Shown piece by piece: positions 33,925-46,622 of a stretch of DNA of 64,000 bases. The notes under the pieces were generated by a model. That model searched no databases. It worked only from the letters and a program-made list of their open reading frames with translations, and was not told where the DNA came from. A program made the translations under genes and the position numbers. How positions within the stretch are numbered: position 1 is the first letter of the stretch; every line of letters starts with the position of its first letter. The stretch is from the NCBI RefSeq assembly GCF_012273895.1, contig NW_024045138.1, forward strand, positions 186,001 through 250,000. The letters are read 5' to 3'. Source of the DNA: Zerene cesonia (Eukaryota; Arthropoda; Insecta; Lepidoptera; Pieridae).

Positions 33925-34682
33925 CTTATATATTATTGGCTTTTCGCCCGCTTGGTCAAAGAAAATTCCCATGAAGGAGAAGTGTTTTACCACGGTAAAA
34001 AGAATCCTATGTCATTCTCCAGCTTCGAAATTATCAGACACAAAAATCACGTCAAAGAATCGCACTGCGGCGAAAGAGAAAGACGGAAATCAAACGCACT
34101 TTCCCATTTATAATATTCGAAAGGATTTTAAATAACATATCCTAATTCGGTTGTTGTTGTAAGTTCTACTAATATAAAAACGAGATAGTTTATAAGTATG
34201 GATGTTTGTTACTCTTTAAAGCGAAAACAGCTTATCGCATATGTGTGAAATTTTGTACAGATACTTTTCATCTAGGTACCACGCGAGTGCCGCCGCGAGT
34301 TACTGGAAATTGTTGTAGTAACTGCCCCAGGGACGTCGGTGATCTTTTTCGTAGAAAAAAATTATACAATATAGTGACAAAGCGAAATTACGTTAATGTT
34401 TGAGTCATGTCCCTCGGGGGTTTTCTAAAGGAATTTCAAGTTTCTAGAAGCATCTGTGCGATGTTCATTCCACGATTCCACTATTTTCCGTGACTATTAA
34501 ACTTGCATTACGACACGTTCTAGAAAACTGTGGAATAAAATGTTAAATGCGTTTAGTCACTTCGAAAATTTGAACACGTGATACACACAAATGTGATGCA
34601 AATTCTCAGTCTGAAATCTTTCCTGTATGTGGATTTTCAATGAGCACAGGTAGATTTGAGGATCTGTCAAAAACATATTTTA

Positions 34683-34864
34683 CTAGCGGTTCGCCCCGTC
34701 TTCGCCCGTGGTACATATATAGCCTATGCCACTCAGCAAAATTGCAGCTTTGTAATGGCGTAAGAATTTTTAAAATCGTCCCAGTAGTTTTTGAGTTTAT
34801 CCATTACATGTTTGTAAAAACAACCAAATAAAATTATAACTTCTTCCTAATTATTATATTAGTG
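34683..34864 (-). mobile_element. Helitron-like element, degraded
   Basis: CTAGCGGTTCGCCCCGTCTT, GTGGTACATATATAGCCTAT, then a diverged second half with CCCAGTAGTTTTTGAG and TTATATTAGTG. Confidence 0.65.
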
Positions 34865-35614
34865 CAGACATAATGATATACTTTATGAACGTTTTATAAA
34901 CGCTCTGAATTTCTTAAGAAAACAAATGAATCAAACTAAAAATGAAGCGGTTTAAATAGAATGGAAATAACTATATATTTTGAGAAAACTAAACTGCCTT
35001 CGCAATGTCAAACTACACCAAATTTAAAGGATGAATGAATAAATGAATGAAGAATTCATTATTTTACACCATAAAGACTACAATTATAAATGACAATAGT
35101 TAAAGTAAAATGTACAGAGGGCGGTCTTATAAGCGATCTCTCCCAGACAACCCGGAAGAGAGGATAAAAAGAAAGTAAAATTCATTTAAAGTTATATTAG
35201 TATTTAATGGATCACACAGGACGCACCAGCTTGATAATTTTTATGTATTATATTTATATATTATGCTCATGTTCTATTAAATGCTTTATATATTAAAAAT
35301 TAAACCTACTTGTTACTATAACTTCCATTAAAGTATGGGGCCAACAAATCAAGTCACGTGTTGTTAAATTATACATCGAACCTAAAGCTACACTTATGAA
35401 TAATTGACGCCATTACAGCGTACAGTGTACCTACGCTCCAGAATCGTGGTATTTACTAAATGCTTCATTACTTTCTGTACGACACGTCTTGTGTTGCGGG
35501 CTGTATAGAAAGAACGTTCGCGAAAATCTTAGAAGTTTTAGATAAATAGTTGTTTAATGCTATAGCATTTAATATTTTATGGACGTTAACAGTTATTAAT
35601 CTAATTATTATACA

Positions 35615-35774
35615 CTAGCGGTCCGCTCCGGCTTCGCCCGTGGTACATATATAGCCTATAGCCTTCAGTAAATGGGTTATCTTACAATGAAATAATTTTT
35701 TAAATCGGACTAGTAGTTCCTGAGATTGGCACGTTCTAACAAACAAACTCTTTAGCTTTATAATATTAGTATAG
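35615..35774 (-). mobile_element. Helitron-like element, complete
   Basis: CTAGCGGTCCGCTCCGGCTT to AGCTTTATAATATTAGTATA. A 5' fragment of the same family in the opposite orientation follows at 35825-35880 (GAGTTTGTTTGTTTGAACGT). Confidence 0.8.
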
Positions 35775-36050
35775 ATTATTAAAACCCAGTTTAATATCTA
35801 TAAAACATTTAATAATTTAATAAGAGTTTGTTTGTTTGAACGTGTTAATCTTAGGAACTACTGGTCGGTGTTCAATATTTCTTTCCCTTGGATATGGGTG
35901 AGGTCTGTACCGAGGGCTTAATATATACCAGGAGCGTAATCATTACTGAAACATTTTAGAAATTATTCAAACGTTTAGATAAAAATTAAGCTCTTTAAGA
36001 AATAGGTGTAATTGAGAATATTTCATTACATACCTATTGGTAAATTTATA

Positions 36051-36630
36051 CTTTTATACAATTGCATTTTCCTCATAAAATTATTTTGTATCTGAAACTT
36101 AAACCTATATATTACTATTATCATGAATAATATCATCAAAATCTGCTCAGTGGGCTTAAACAGGATGGACGCACATACAAACAGACGAACAAAAAAAAAG
36201 ATTATTTAAAAAAAGTAATAGTTAAGAGTTTTTGACGTGTAAAAAACATTTATATTGGATAGCAAGTGCTCATTTTAACAATAAATGTCCGCATTTATTT
36301 TATGTGGTAGTCGAGCACGCTTCGGCACGAATTGGNNNNNNNNNNCTTTTATACAATTGCATTTTCCTCATAAAATTATTTTGTATCTGAAACTTAAACC
36401 TATATATTACTATTATCATGAATAATATCATCAAAATCTGCTCAGTGGGCTTAAACAGGATGGACGCACATACAAACAGACGAACAAAAAAAAAGATTCT
36501 TTAAAAAAAGTAATAGTTAAGAGTTTTTGACGTGTAAAAAACATTTATATTGGATAGCAAGTGCTCATTTTAACAATAAATGTCCGCATTTATTTTATGT
36601 GGTAGTCGAGCACGCTTCGGCACGAATTGG
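36051..36630. other. 285-bp duplication flanking a 10-N gap (assembly artefact likely)
   Basis: 36051-36335 and 36346-36630 are the same 285 bp (CTTTTATACAATTGCATTTT to CGGCACGAATTGG) apart from about one substitution (AGATTATTT versus AGATTCTTT). They flank exactly 10 N. The first copy stops in the head of a retroposon whose full body follows only the second copy. This is what unmerged overlapping contig ends look like. Confidence 0.9.
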
Positions 36631-36944
36631 GTCAGCTCGCACCGGGGAAGTACCACACCCCCACAGAAGACCGGCGTGAAATAGCATTCTGCTGTGTTTC
36701 GTTCGGTGAGTGGGGGAGCCGGAGGCCCATATCCTTTTCCTTACCCTTCCCAGTCCTTTCCTTTATTCCTATCGCCAATCCTTTCTTAATCCCTTCCCAA
36801 AAAGTCGGCAATCCATTTGTAGAGGCGTAAGGTCTGCGAAGGACCTTATGCCTCTACAAATGATCATGGGCGGTGGTAGCGCTTACCATCAGGCGTCCCA
36901 CCAGCTCCATTGCCGACTGTAACATAAAAAAAAAAAAAAAAAAA
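36601..36944 (+). mobile_element. Poly-A-tailed retroposon, full-length-like
   Basis: Starts GGTAGTCGAGCACGCTTCGG, continues to GTAACATAAAAAAAAAAAAA. An inverted pair inside it, GTAGAGGCGTAAGGTC and CCTTATGCCTCTAC, makes a hairpin near the tail; the same feature is in the copy at 4859. Confidence 0.8.
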
Positions 36945-37197
36945 TTCAATGTGTCTGTAACTAGGTATTTTCGAAAACGGCCAATATATACTTTTACTAC
37001 AACATTCTGTAGCACTAATGAGCGGCACACGTTCAGCTACATAGCCGCTTTCTAAACCACAGATTAAATACCAGATATTAATTAAAATGGACTCAAATCG
37101 GTTGCTCTTGGCTGCGCATTGTTCTATGCCTGCCAAGAAGTACGATCGAGTTAAGTACGCGATATAGGCGTAATGTTCATTCTAAATTATATTTATA

Positions 37198-37377
37198 CTA
37201 GCTGCGCCCCGCGGTTTCACCCGCGTAAGTCCGTATCCCGTAGGAATATCGGGGTAAAAAGTTGCCTATGTGTTATTCCAGTTGTCCAGCTGTCTACGTA
37301 CCAAATTTTATTGCAATCGGTTCAGTAGTTTTTGCGTGAAAAGCAGCAAACACACTTACAAACTTTCGCATTTATTA
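37198..37377 (-). mobile_element. Helitron-like element, truncated at the TCCTACT end
   Basis: CTAGCTGCGCCCCGCGGTTT at the low end, through TTTCGCATTTATTAAG, where it breaks about 15 bp short of the usual terminus and runs into another repeat (CCACGGCTTTGCACGCGTTA, 37378-37556). Confidence 0.8.
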
Positions 37378-37556
37378 AGCTTTTCCCCACGGCTTTGCAC
37401 GCGTTACATTCGGAGCAGTTTAATAGATGTTATTATACACATAAACCTTCCTCTTGAGTCACTCTATCTAGTAAAAAAACCCCATCAAAATCTGTAACGT
37501 CATTGCACACATAGGGACAGAGAAAGCGACTTTGTTTTATACTATGAAGTAAAGTA
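37378..37556. repeat. Dispersed repeat with ATAAACCTTCCTCTTGAGTC
   Basis: Shares GCACGCGTTA…GGAGCAGTTTAATAGATG, ATAAACCTTCCTCTTGA and ATAGGGACAGAGAAAGCGAC with 39812-40000, 49440-49765 (interrupted) and 52312-52505 (reverse). Probably another Helitron-like family; the ends are not clear. Confidence 0.6.
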
Positions 37557-37664
37557 AAGTTGTAATATCATGAGGTGGGATTACAACCTGGGTCTTCCGC
37601 CATACCGGAGCGACGCCTTATTTCACCACGCACCCTTTTTTTTTAATTTTTTGTATAGAAATAT

Positions 37665-37815
37665 TTATTTAGAAATTAAAAACTTTTTAACGGATTTTAA
37701 ACGCGATTTATTCATTATATTATTAACCCGGAGTTTGGAACACTTTACAGCGAGCGTGGTCACGGGGAGACTGCAAAGTGACCACACTCGCTGTAAAGTT
37801 TTTTAATTTCTAAAT
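37665..37815. repeat. Repeat with near-perfect 22-bp hairpin
   Basis: Arms 37742-37763 (ACTTTACAGCGAGCGTGG..) and 37778-37799 are reverse complements at 21 of 22 positions, with a 14-base loop. Outer AT-rich arms (GAAATTAAAAACTTT and AAAGTTTTTTAATTTC) extend the symmetry with the middle deleted. The left part is the reverse of 16199-16350. Confidence 0.8.
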
Positions 37816-38806
37816 GTATAATACTCGCGTAGAATCAAACACAAAATACTAGAAATATTTAACTCAATATAAATTTATAACATAGGGTTTGTTTTAAAAT
37901 CGTTAATTCATGTATGAGTTCCGCAGATCTTAAAAAAAAACGAGTCATTTTATAGTTTTAATTTTCCTACTATAGACTTGTGTCTATGGCATTTCCCGAT
38001 CCCAATGAAGGTGGAAAGCTAGTTAGATCTCTTATTATGAGTTATCTTTAATTCCACAGACTAAAAGTAAAAACACTAGACTTTCTAGATTTCAACTGCA
38101 TTATACCAAGCTAATAGCGGGGTCTCTTCTAAATTTTAATACTAACTCTAAGCTAATTCCTTTGTGGTTAAACTGAGGTCTTATTCGTGGCATAATTTCC
38201 AGTGTGAATTGTAGAAAATTTAAAAGCGACAAAGAGACTTCTGAATGTTTGTTTTTTTTTGTTTTATGTGTAAATTTATAGTCGATTTAAAAGATGTCAA
38301 ACATAGAAGTCGATACGGTGTAAGGATATTACAACTATTTCAATTTAAATTTTTATGTCTATTTTTCATTACTGTTTTTTTTTTTTTATTTGTTTTGATG
38401 CATGCGGTGTTAGTCTTAAATAATTAAATTAATGCGAATATATGTGAATTTGATTGTAGTTTATTTTTCGTGTGTTTGTGTAAATCAGTTTTTCGTTAGA
38501 AAAAATAATCAATTTTATAACTTGTCCTTTTTAAATCGGTTTGATGTATTTCCGTGGCTTAAGAATTTTCCTTGATATAACAAATATTTGTACATAAGAG
38601 AATTACGTGATTATAGAAATTCAACAAGAATAATATAAAGCAGAAGAGCTTGTTTGAACGTACTAATATCAGGAACTAGTGGACCGTTTTTAAGAATTCT
38701 TTCACCGTCGGACATGTACGTGATCCCCAAGGTTTTATATACTCACGTGTAAAGCAAGGGAGGAACGCGTTTATTAAACCATGTCGAACTCACCCACTGA
38801 TATAAA

Positions 38807-39008
38807 TCCTACTAATATCATAAATGCGAAAGTTTGTAAGGATGTGTGTGTGTGTTTGTTGCTCTTTCACGCAAAAACTGCTACACTGATTGCTATGAAA
38901 TTTGGTACGTAGGTAGCTGAACAACCGGAATAACATATAGCTAACTTTTTATCCCGATATTCCTACGGCTTACGGATTTACGCGGGTGAAACCGTGGGGC
39001 GTAGCTAC
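38807..39008 (+). mobile_element. Helitron-like element, near-complete
   Basis: TCCTACTAATATCATAAATG to GGGGCGTAGCTAC; the terminal CTAG has become CTAC. Landmarks as in 20558-20757. Immediately upstream 38627-38740 is a fragment of the CTATACTAATATT family. Confidence 0.8.
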
Positions 39009-39811
39009 TTTTTTACAATCTAAAGTAATAGAAACTCAAACAAATTGTCTACCAATAAGATTGCCAAATTCACTTATCAAAGTGAAAATAAGATACGCGA
39101 TGGAAGGAATACAAAGTGTGATCGTGTAGTCAGTAGATCTCTTTGAGGAACGCAGCCTCCAGCCTTCTCAACAAACGATGTAACGCATGGCTAGCAACGA
39201 ATTTCGTGCGGCGCAAGTTATACGCTGACGCGATCCAATTGTGAATGGGATCGACGTAGCGCCATATTGTGACGTCAAAACTGTTAACTCAAGCCCAAGC
39301 AAGTAAGTTGTAATCGGAGTTAAGCTATAACGTTTATGTTTTTGCTTTGCCTAATATAAATGAGACAATCGCTCTGTTTGACCAATTATTTGCTATTTTA
39401 TTAACATCTTTAGAGCGGTTTATACCAAGAATTTATTACATAATACAGACAGATTATAATGATTGGTTTTATTTGTTTATAAAATTGGTTCGTGTATTCA
39501 TTAAATTAGTGGAACACACCCAGTAAAAAGTTACGAGTCGATAAACACAAAAAATACAGTGAGATGGAGAGCCTTTTTTGAAGTCAGCTAAAATACAAGC
39601 ACATTATAACACAAAGTTTATTAATATACTAATCCTCTTCGACTACGAACAATTATTTGCAAACAAATTCCCAGAAAATAAATTTCTACGAATGGAAGTC
39701 AATATATTATGTAGAAAGAAAACTTTAAGCACGTGGCATTCTTCCAGCATCCCACGCAAGGAAACCTGCGTATTTCAATACACTGCCAGCTATTAATTTA
39801 TTATCTAACAA

Positions 39812-40000
39812 CTTTTGCCCATGTCTTCGCACGCGTTAAAATCGTAGCAGTTTAATATATGTTATTATATTCATAAACCTTCCTCTTGAATCAATCTATC
39901 TATTAAAAAAACCCTATCAAATCTGTGGCGTAGTTTAATAGATTTAAGCATATATAGGGACAGGGACAGCGACTATGTTGTATAAAATACTACATAGCAT
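39812..40000. repeat. Dispersed repeat, second copy
   Basis: CCATGTCTTCGCACGCGTTA to ATATATAGGGACAGGGACAG; collinear with 37378-37556. Confidence 0.6.
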
Positions 40001-40627
40001 ATATAGTGAAAATTTCTTACTATGAATCATCTAATTAACTAAGAATGAATAGAAATAGATTATATTTATAAGAGAGTTAAATAACATATATTGTACAATA
40101 TTGATACACATTTTGTTATTTCTATATGCAAGAAGTATTAAAAGTATACAGCTGGTTTAGTGTAACGCTGACCACGTGGTCGTCGGTGCTGACAACCGAA
40201 ACGCATGAATCTCTATGCACCTGATACTGATACCTACACTAATCCAAAGCATCAAAGTCGTTCATTATCAATATGAAAATAATGTTATTTCAACACCTTC
40301 CATCCTTTTCAGAGCAGGCTTACCTCACCACGGTATACGTAAATAGTAAACGGTATATGTTACTCGCTCCAGCTTGTAATTTACACCCCAGAGTGCAGGT
40401 AACGAAGCATAGAGACACTTGTCTCGGTTGGTGCCCCGATGAAATTTCAATATCGCGCGAGCGTGGAGCGATACGAAGAATAGAAGATCCATGGAACAAT
40501 ACTAAGACGATACACGGAGTAGTATTAAATGGCATTAGAAGCATTATGACTAGAAGTTACTTATGCGCTAAATGGTGTTTCATTCTCCAATAGAATATAT
40601 AAGTATAAGTATTGAGACATGTTTGAC

Positions 40628-40739
40628 TTTCAACCGACTTCAAAAAAAAAACGAGAATGTTATCAATGCTAATTCGAAACGTTCGGCTGGGCGATTTAGA
40701 TGATTTTTTTTTATTTGAAAGCTACTCCCTCCCGTATAT
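40628..40739 (+). repeat. CCGACTTCAAAAAA-type dispersed repeat
   Basis: TTTCAACCGACTTCAAAAAA, GTTATCAATGCTAATTCGAA, TTATTTGAAAGCTACTCCCT. The same repeat type appears, mostly degraded, at 4118-4260, 12445-12580, 46960-47110, 53090-53210, 56040-56275 (reverse) and 62500-62580. Confidence 0.6.
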
Positions 40740-40969
40740 CTAGCTGCGCTAGCTAGCTAGCTAGCTGGCACTAGCTGCGCCCCGCGGTACCACCAGCGTA
40801 AGTTCCTACCTCGTAGGAATATCGGGATAAAAAGTTGCCTATACGTTATTTCAATTGGCTAGCTCTCTACGTATCAAATTTTATTGCAACCGGTTCAGTA
40901 GTTTTTGCGTGAAAGAACAACAAACACACACACATCCTTACAAACTCGCATTTATAATATTAGTAGGAT
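40740..40969 (-). mobile_element. Helitron-like element with expanded CTAG end
   Basis: A complete copy (CTAGCTGCGCCCCGCGGTAC at 40771 to ATAATATTAGTAGGA) is preceded by CTAGCTGCG at 40740 and four tandem CTAG units at 40749-40764. The extra units look like a stuttered copy of the element's own 3' end. Confidence 0.8.
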
Positions 40970-43900
40970 TTCAATTTGGTCCATTTCTGACATTTTGAAA
41001 GTTAGTTTCCTGTTAAAAAATATTATTCAATTTCATAAATACACGGGATTTAAAATAATTAATTTCTACAAAAATATCACCCACATCCCATCCACCACTA
41101 TAGCCACTATAACAACAATTTAAAATAAAATAAAAATAAAATAAATTTCGTCACAAAAGAATCACGCCAATCGAACTTAACGAGTAACTGAAAAAAATGC
41201 AATCCTATAAATAACCTCCTTTGTTTTGATTGGATTTTTTTTTATAAAATCTATTTTTCTTATTATATAAATGACAGTACTGTGGATTGATTCTGCCAGA
41301 TCAATTATTTTGATAGGCTCAAATATTGAGATAATTTTAATGAAGTTCATAAAATCTGTTACTATAAAAATAATAAAATTATAATCAGTATTATTCAAAT
41401 ACAATAACAAGGCACCAATTATAAATACTGAGAATATTGAGAGAGAAAATAAATATGCGAGATATAAGAAAACATAATTATTATTCTTCGTTAAATTCAA
41501 ATGGAAGCAAGCATAATTATTGGCATGTCAAATAAAACTCCAAGCCTCTTGGAATTGAGATGGCATTACTTCAATCTGATACTAATTGATGCAGCGTTGA
41601 TTGCGAGATCACCTTAATTTATAGTATCGACAAATTGGAACATTCTGGAAAGTTCGTATCGGTGGCACGAGAAGCGATATATTTGTGGTTCTATAGAATG
41701 AGAGAGATGGATTATGTATTTAAGCTTCAATTCATTAAATATAACATAATGTATCAACTTTATTTAGATTGAATTAATAGAACCTACGGTATAGTATAGA
41801 CATCAATATTTATAGTTTTGCATTTTATTAAATGAAAGCTAGCGTTACACACTAAAAAAACAATAATAGATTAAAACCTTATGCATTTTAATACACAGGG
41901 TCATCTTAAATTTGTGACTTGACTTGCCCGAAGCTAGGACTCCAAATAAATACGTAAGGGAAAAACATGCGTTTTTTTACAATACAAAATTAACGGATTT
42001 ATATATGTCATTTCTGGATAACCTGACTAATTTGATGTCTCAACACTCAGATATGCCAGTTATCTTATCAGATCAGTTTATTTTTTTTTAGAATCTGTGC
42101 CACAAAAGTATAAAAACTTTACTTTGTACGAAATACATAATTGCTGGTTAGTGTTTAATTATAGCAGTTGAAATTAGCATAAAATTTACAGAGCGTATAT
42201 TTGTGCAGGAATCAAAGACAAAGAACGGCCGCAGAATGACCACAGACAATAGAAAGGCGATGAAATTAACAGAGTATTAATTATTTTAACATAGATTATA
42301 ATAAGTAAATAATTTTCATTACAAAATATGGTAAACGGACCTTAATTAGTGAGTGAAAATTTAATATTTTTGTATTATGAAAATTAAAATACTGGCCACA
42401 AAAAAAAAACATTTTGGTATTACTTCTAATAATAAATATTTTGGTATCATTTTGATGTAAATAGCTAAGCAGTTAGTAATGTAGGCTGTTAAAAAAAAAA
42501 ATAACTACCACGTGGTTATCGATCTACATAATATTTGCATACATACCTAACCATGTAATGTGATAATAGCAGCGTACAGTAGTATAACTTTCGATGTCAT
42601 ACTAAAGCCGAAAACTTCACGACAACTGATTTCTCACAACTCAATAAATAGAAGTGATATCAAAAATTATTTGATAGAAAGGGCAATAAAATATGCGCGA
42701 GGCAGTCTGTCACACTGTCCCGAGCTGCGAATACACGGCATATGTAGCTCGGGCATGCCTACGGCGTATCCCCGATTGTCCTGTTTAAACGGCTTCGTAG
42801 TACTATATGGTAGCCTGTAGTTGCGTAAGGATTATTTCGATAATTAGATAGTGATTCTAAAAGTAATCATAAAAATAAAAGTATATCGGACACAAACCTA
42901 ATAAACATAAAGAAGGAACAATTTACTGACTGAAAATTTAAAAATCGAACAACTGCATTGTATCATCACAGTTATTTGGACAGCGCGCCCAATAATTTGA
43001 TTAAACGTAAAGCTTGAAACAACACGGTTTCCAATAAAATAACTTAATTTCACTAAACCCAACTCGTGGAGCGTGTCATATTTCTTTAAAGCGTATTTCG
43101 CGTCACAAAGCGTACGCGGAACGTAAATATAATTGCGAAGCGTTTAAGCAAATCAACGGGTTGCATATTTTTGCAATTCTGTTCCATTTTCGAACGACGT
43201 CAAAAAGTTTTTATATTGACAATTTTTTTTTTTTTTTTTTATCAATCGACCTCAGAAAATGGAGAGGTTATCAATTCGAATGCATGTTTTGTTTCCGCGT
43301 AGTAAAGACTAGCTTTATACTCTCGGATTTGCCCACGTAGTCACAATAAATACATACACCCTTACATCATTACAAACCTCTACGCATATTATATTAGTAA
43401 GAATGTGTAAAACAAATAAACAGATACAGTGAATATGCATAAAAGGCTTGACGTGTTTGATGCAGTTACTGGCAGGTAAACTTTTCATTGGTTAAGCAAC
43501 TTTTCGCGCGGTTGGTTAATAGACGTGTTAAAGTTTTTCGTGATTTTTTAGTTTAATTCCTGAGTACGGGGTAAATAAAAAAAAAACAATGAAATAAAAA
43601 TCATTAAATTAGTGGCATTAATATAACAGCTCTATAGCCAGAGGCGCCAATACAAATTTACTTTTAAAACTATTTTTTTACCAACCAGCTCCTTTGCTGA
43701 ATATGATAAAAAAAATCCTAAGTATGATATCAGACGGATAAGGACAGAAATATCTACGCCTCAACGAAGCAAACATGTTAACAAATACGATACGTATTCA
43801 ATAGAGAAATTCTAAAATCCACAGCAAAAAGTGTGATAACTTCAAATCCACAGTGTACTAAGAAAAACATTCTAAAATCAAACGATACGTAACAGCTGAT

Positions 43901-45117
43901 GCTGCGAATATTGCCGTCAAAGTTTGACAGTCACGAGCTCACTGCGAGTTAACTGTTAGCGCTAATAGTGACAGCGTAACTGGATTTAACCGGTTAGTTA
44001 CGTGTGAGTGTAAAATTTAGGAAATCTAGACTTTATCGGACTGTAAAAAAGAGTTGTTATTGAGTGTATGGTTTGAGTAAATTTGAGTGTTGGTTTAGTA
44101 AAAGTTGTAAATATAACAGTTTGTATGTTGGTAAATTATTATAAACTATATCATGATAATAAGTATAGATAATGATGATAAACATTGAAAAATCATTTTA
44201 TTTCTCACTTTATTTCAATTCATATCCTTATATAATTAGACTTAAACGATATGATATGTGGAGTTTTGTTCCTTATAAGATATTTAGTTTTTATTCCATA
44301 AATTTAAACCAACATAGCTATTATATTTATTTAACAAAAGAATTTCCGAATATGATTTTCGAATAATTATTACACATATGAAGCCTGGAAGAGATCACTT
44401 ATAATTAATAAGGCCGCCCAACTAATTGAACAATTTCCATTTTAACCATGTTATTTTAATTCTTTCTTGTATTATTTGTTGAATTGTTAAATTAATTAAA
44501 AAAATAAAATCACGATTTCTCAATCAATGTTATGTAGTAATAGACAGGCTTTTATTTTAGTATATTGCAAAATACTTAGCTATAGATATGAATATTTTTA
44601 CATATAATCGAAAGAGCAGAAAAAATGAGCCGTCACCAACTAAAAGTCTATTAAATCTCAAACAGCGTAGCGAATAGGTAATATTCGGTAGAAGTATCAG
44701 CATATAATAATTATGTTAAATGTTTCAATACTTGGGACAGTTTAGCATGTACCGAAGGGCGATCATTTGTCGGCGATGTGAGTGCTGGCTGTCGATAATC
44801 CATTTTGTAGCACGCTTCGTTAGCTCTGCTAGGGCTCACACAAAAAATATTAACTTACTATACATTAGTTTTAAAGTACACAAAAAAACCCAAATTCTAT
44901 CGAACCAATTTTATATTATTTCATGCTATTTGCTAGTTTTACAAATATTGATTACATTTATTTCTCTATTAAATTGTGTAAAATTACAGCCAACACAATT
45001 AGGTCGATAAATAAAAAAGTTATTCCAAAATTAGGCTATATTAGATCATAACCACAGCACCATATATTTAAAAAAAAAACTATTTCACAACAAAATTTCA
45101 ACATCCCATTTTTATAC

Positions 45118-45180
45118 TTATGTCATAGCAGCAAGCTAGAAGTTCGCCTGGTGGTATGCAATCATCACCGCTAAGCCCCA
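45118..45180 (-). mobile_element. Poly-A retroposon, tail scrap
   Basis: TATGTCATAGCAGCAAGCTA, GAAGTTCGCCTGGTGGTATG and CAATCATCACCGC match the tail end of the family. Confidence 0.55.
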
Positions 45181-45997
45181 CGCTGTAAGCTGTAAGCCCC
45201 ACATCAGCAAATGTTCTATATATGCGTTTACCTCATTTTTATGGTACGAGGAAAGGAATACATGCGTCTAGTTACATTAAACGCCCATATTGTCTTATGT
45301 AACATTTAAAAATCTTAATACGCAGCATTTCTATCGGGGTTGCCACCTGCCTTCCCTATGTAACCAACCTTACAAATGCCTTGTGACAGCCCTACCGTAC
45401 TAACGATGTGTACACACGACATGACGGCCGCTCCCCATGGCGAATGGCGGGATCAAAGCATTTTTCTAACCACGTGTACACAGGCCTTATTACGCGTCTT
45501 ACCTGTTTCTATACTTTGAGAAATTACGTCCAATAAGCGTTATTGGATTTTGCAAATGCTACCCTGATTGTGAGCTTGTTTTATTAATGTCTTGCCGGTT
45601 TTGGGGCTTGTAATTCGAGAGTTTTTTGATTTGATCTTATGTTAACCCTCATACCGTTCTACGCAATTTCTAGAATGATCACTTTCAACGTTTTAACAAT
45701 GCCTCAAAAAGGCGGGGATATTTAGGTTTTGCAATTAATATTGTTAATTAATGTTGTGTATATTGTTAGTGTCTTCGAATTAACCTCAATATATAAAAAA
45801 TTACACTTTTCGGAAAACAACAAAACTAAATGTGAATTAAATTAAATTTTTAGTTTTATAGCATTGAAATTGTTAAAAGTGAATTATTTGAGTGAATGAG
45901 AGTGAGAGTTAAGTCTTAGAATCTTCTAGAATTACTCTTCGAGAGTGTTATACGTACAGTCATACTTCTTATAATTAATTATCTTTATTATTTATTA

Positions 45998-46228
45998 CTA
46001 GACGCTCGTTCCGACTCCGTCCGGATATCAAGATTCCTGTTCTATCCCAAGGGTGCATTTAATCGGAATAAAAAGTATCCCATCCAAGTCTGTAGTGCTG
46101 TATACCAAGTATGTATGTCTGTATACCAAGTTTCATCAATATCCGTTCAGTATTTACAGTACAGTATAGTACAGCGTGATTGACGGACAAACATACAAAC
46201 AAACAAACTTTCACACTCATTATATTTG
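45998..46228 (-). mobile_element. Helitron-like element, TCACACTAATATT type, with GC-rich end
   Basis: CTAGACGCTCGTTCCGACTC, CGGATATCAAGATTCCTGTT, GGAATAAAAAGTATCCCATC, then TCCGTTCAGTATTTACAGTA and a decayed high end. A short internal duplication (GTATGTCTGTATACCAAG) is present. Confidence 0.7.
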
Positions 46229-46296
46229 TTTGCTTAGAGATTAACATAATTTAATTAAGAAATTAATAATCATAATCTTCATGTTTGATAATTTGC

Positions 46297-46622
46297 TTTT
46301 TTTTTATGTCATAGCGGGTAGCTGAGCTGGTGGTTCGCCTGATGGTAAGCGATCACCACCGCCCATAAACATTCGCAAAGGTAGTACCTCCGTGAATGCG
46401 CTGCCCGCTTTTATGGGGTAAGGGAAAAGGAAAGGATTAACGACTGGAAAGAAGGAATGGACTAGGACGGGTGAGGAAAAGGAAACGGGCCTCCGGCTCC
46501 CCCACTCACCGTACGAAACACAGTGGCATTCCACTATTTTACGCCGGTTTTCTGTGGGGGTGTGGTACTTCCCCGGTGCGAGCTGGCCCAATTCGTGCCG
46601 AAGCGTGCTCGACTCCCACAAT
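46297..46622 (-). mobile_element. Poly-A-tailed retroposon, full-length-like
   Basis: The plus strand reads a T-run, ATGTCATAGCGGGTAGCTGA, …, CCCAATTCGTGCCGAAGCGT, GCTCGACTCCCACAA. Very similar to 50861-51182, which suggests recent activity of this subfamily. Confidence 0.8.

Noticed and set aside
33530..34135. Open frames of 100-200 codons
   Set aside because: They cross a 212-N gap and a TA microsatellite; no protein-like sequence.
40273..40593. 106-codon plus-strand frame (starts MKIMLFQHLPSF)
   Set aside because: No recognised domain, no clear splice or promoter context, near repeat fragments; treated as chance.
41177..41500. 107-codon hydrophobic minus-strand frame
   Set aside because: Runs of Ile, Phe, Asn and Tyr codons from AT-rich DNA; no motif or supporting splice signals.
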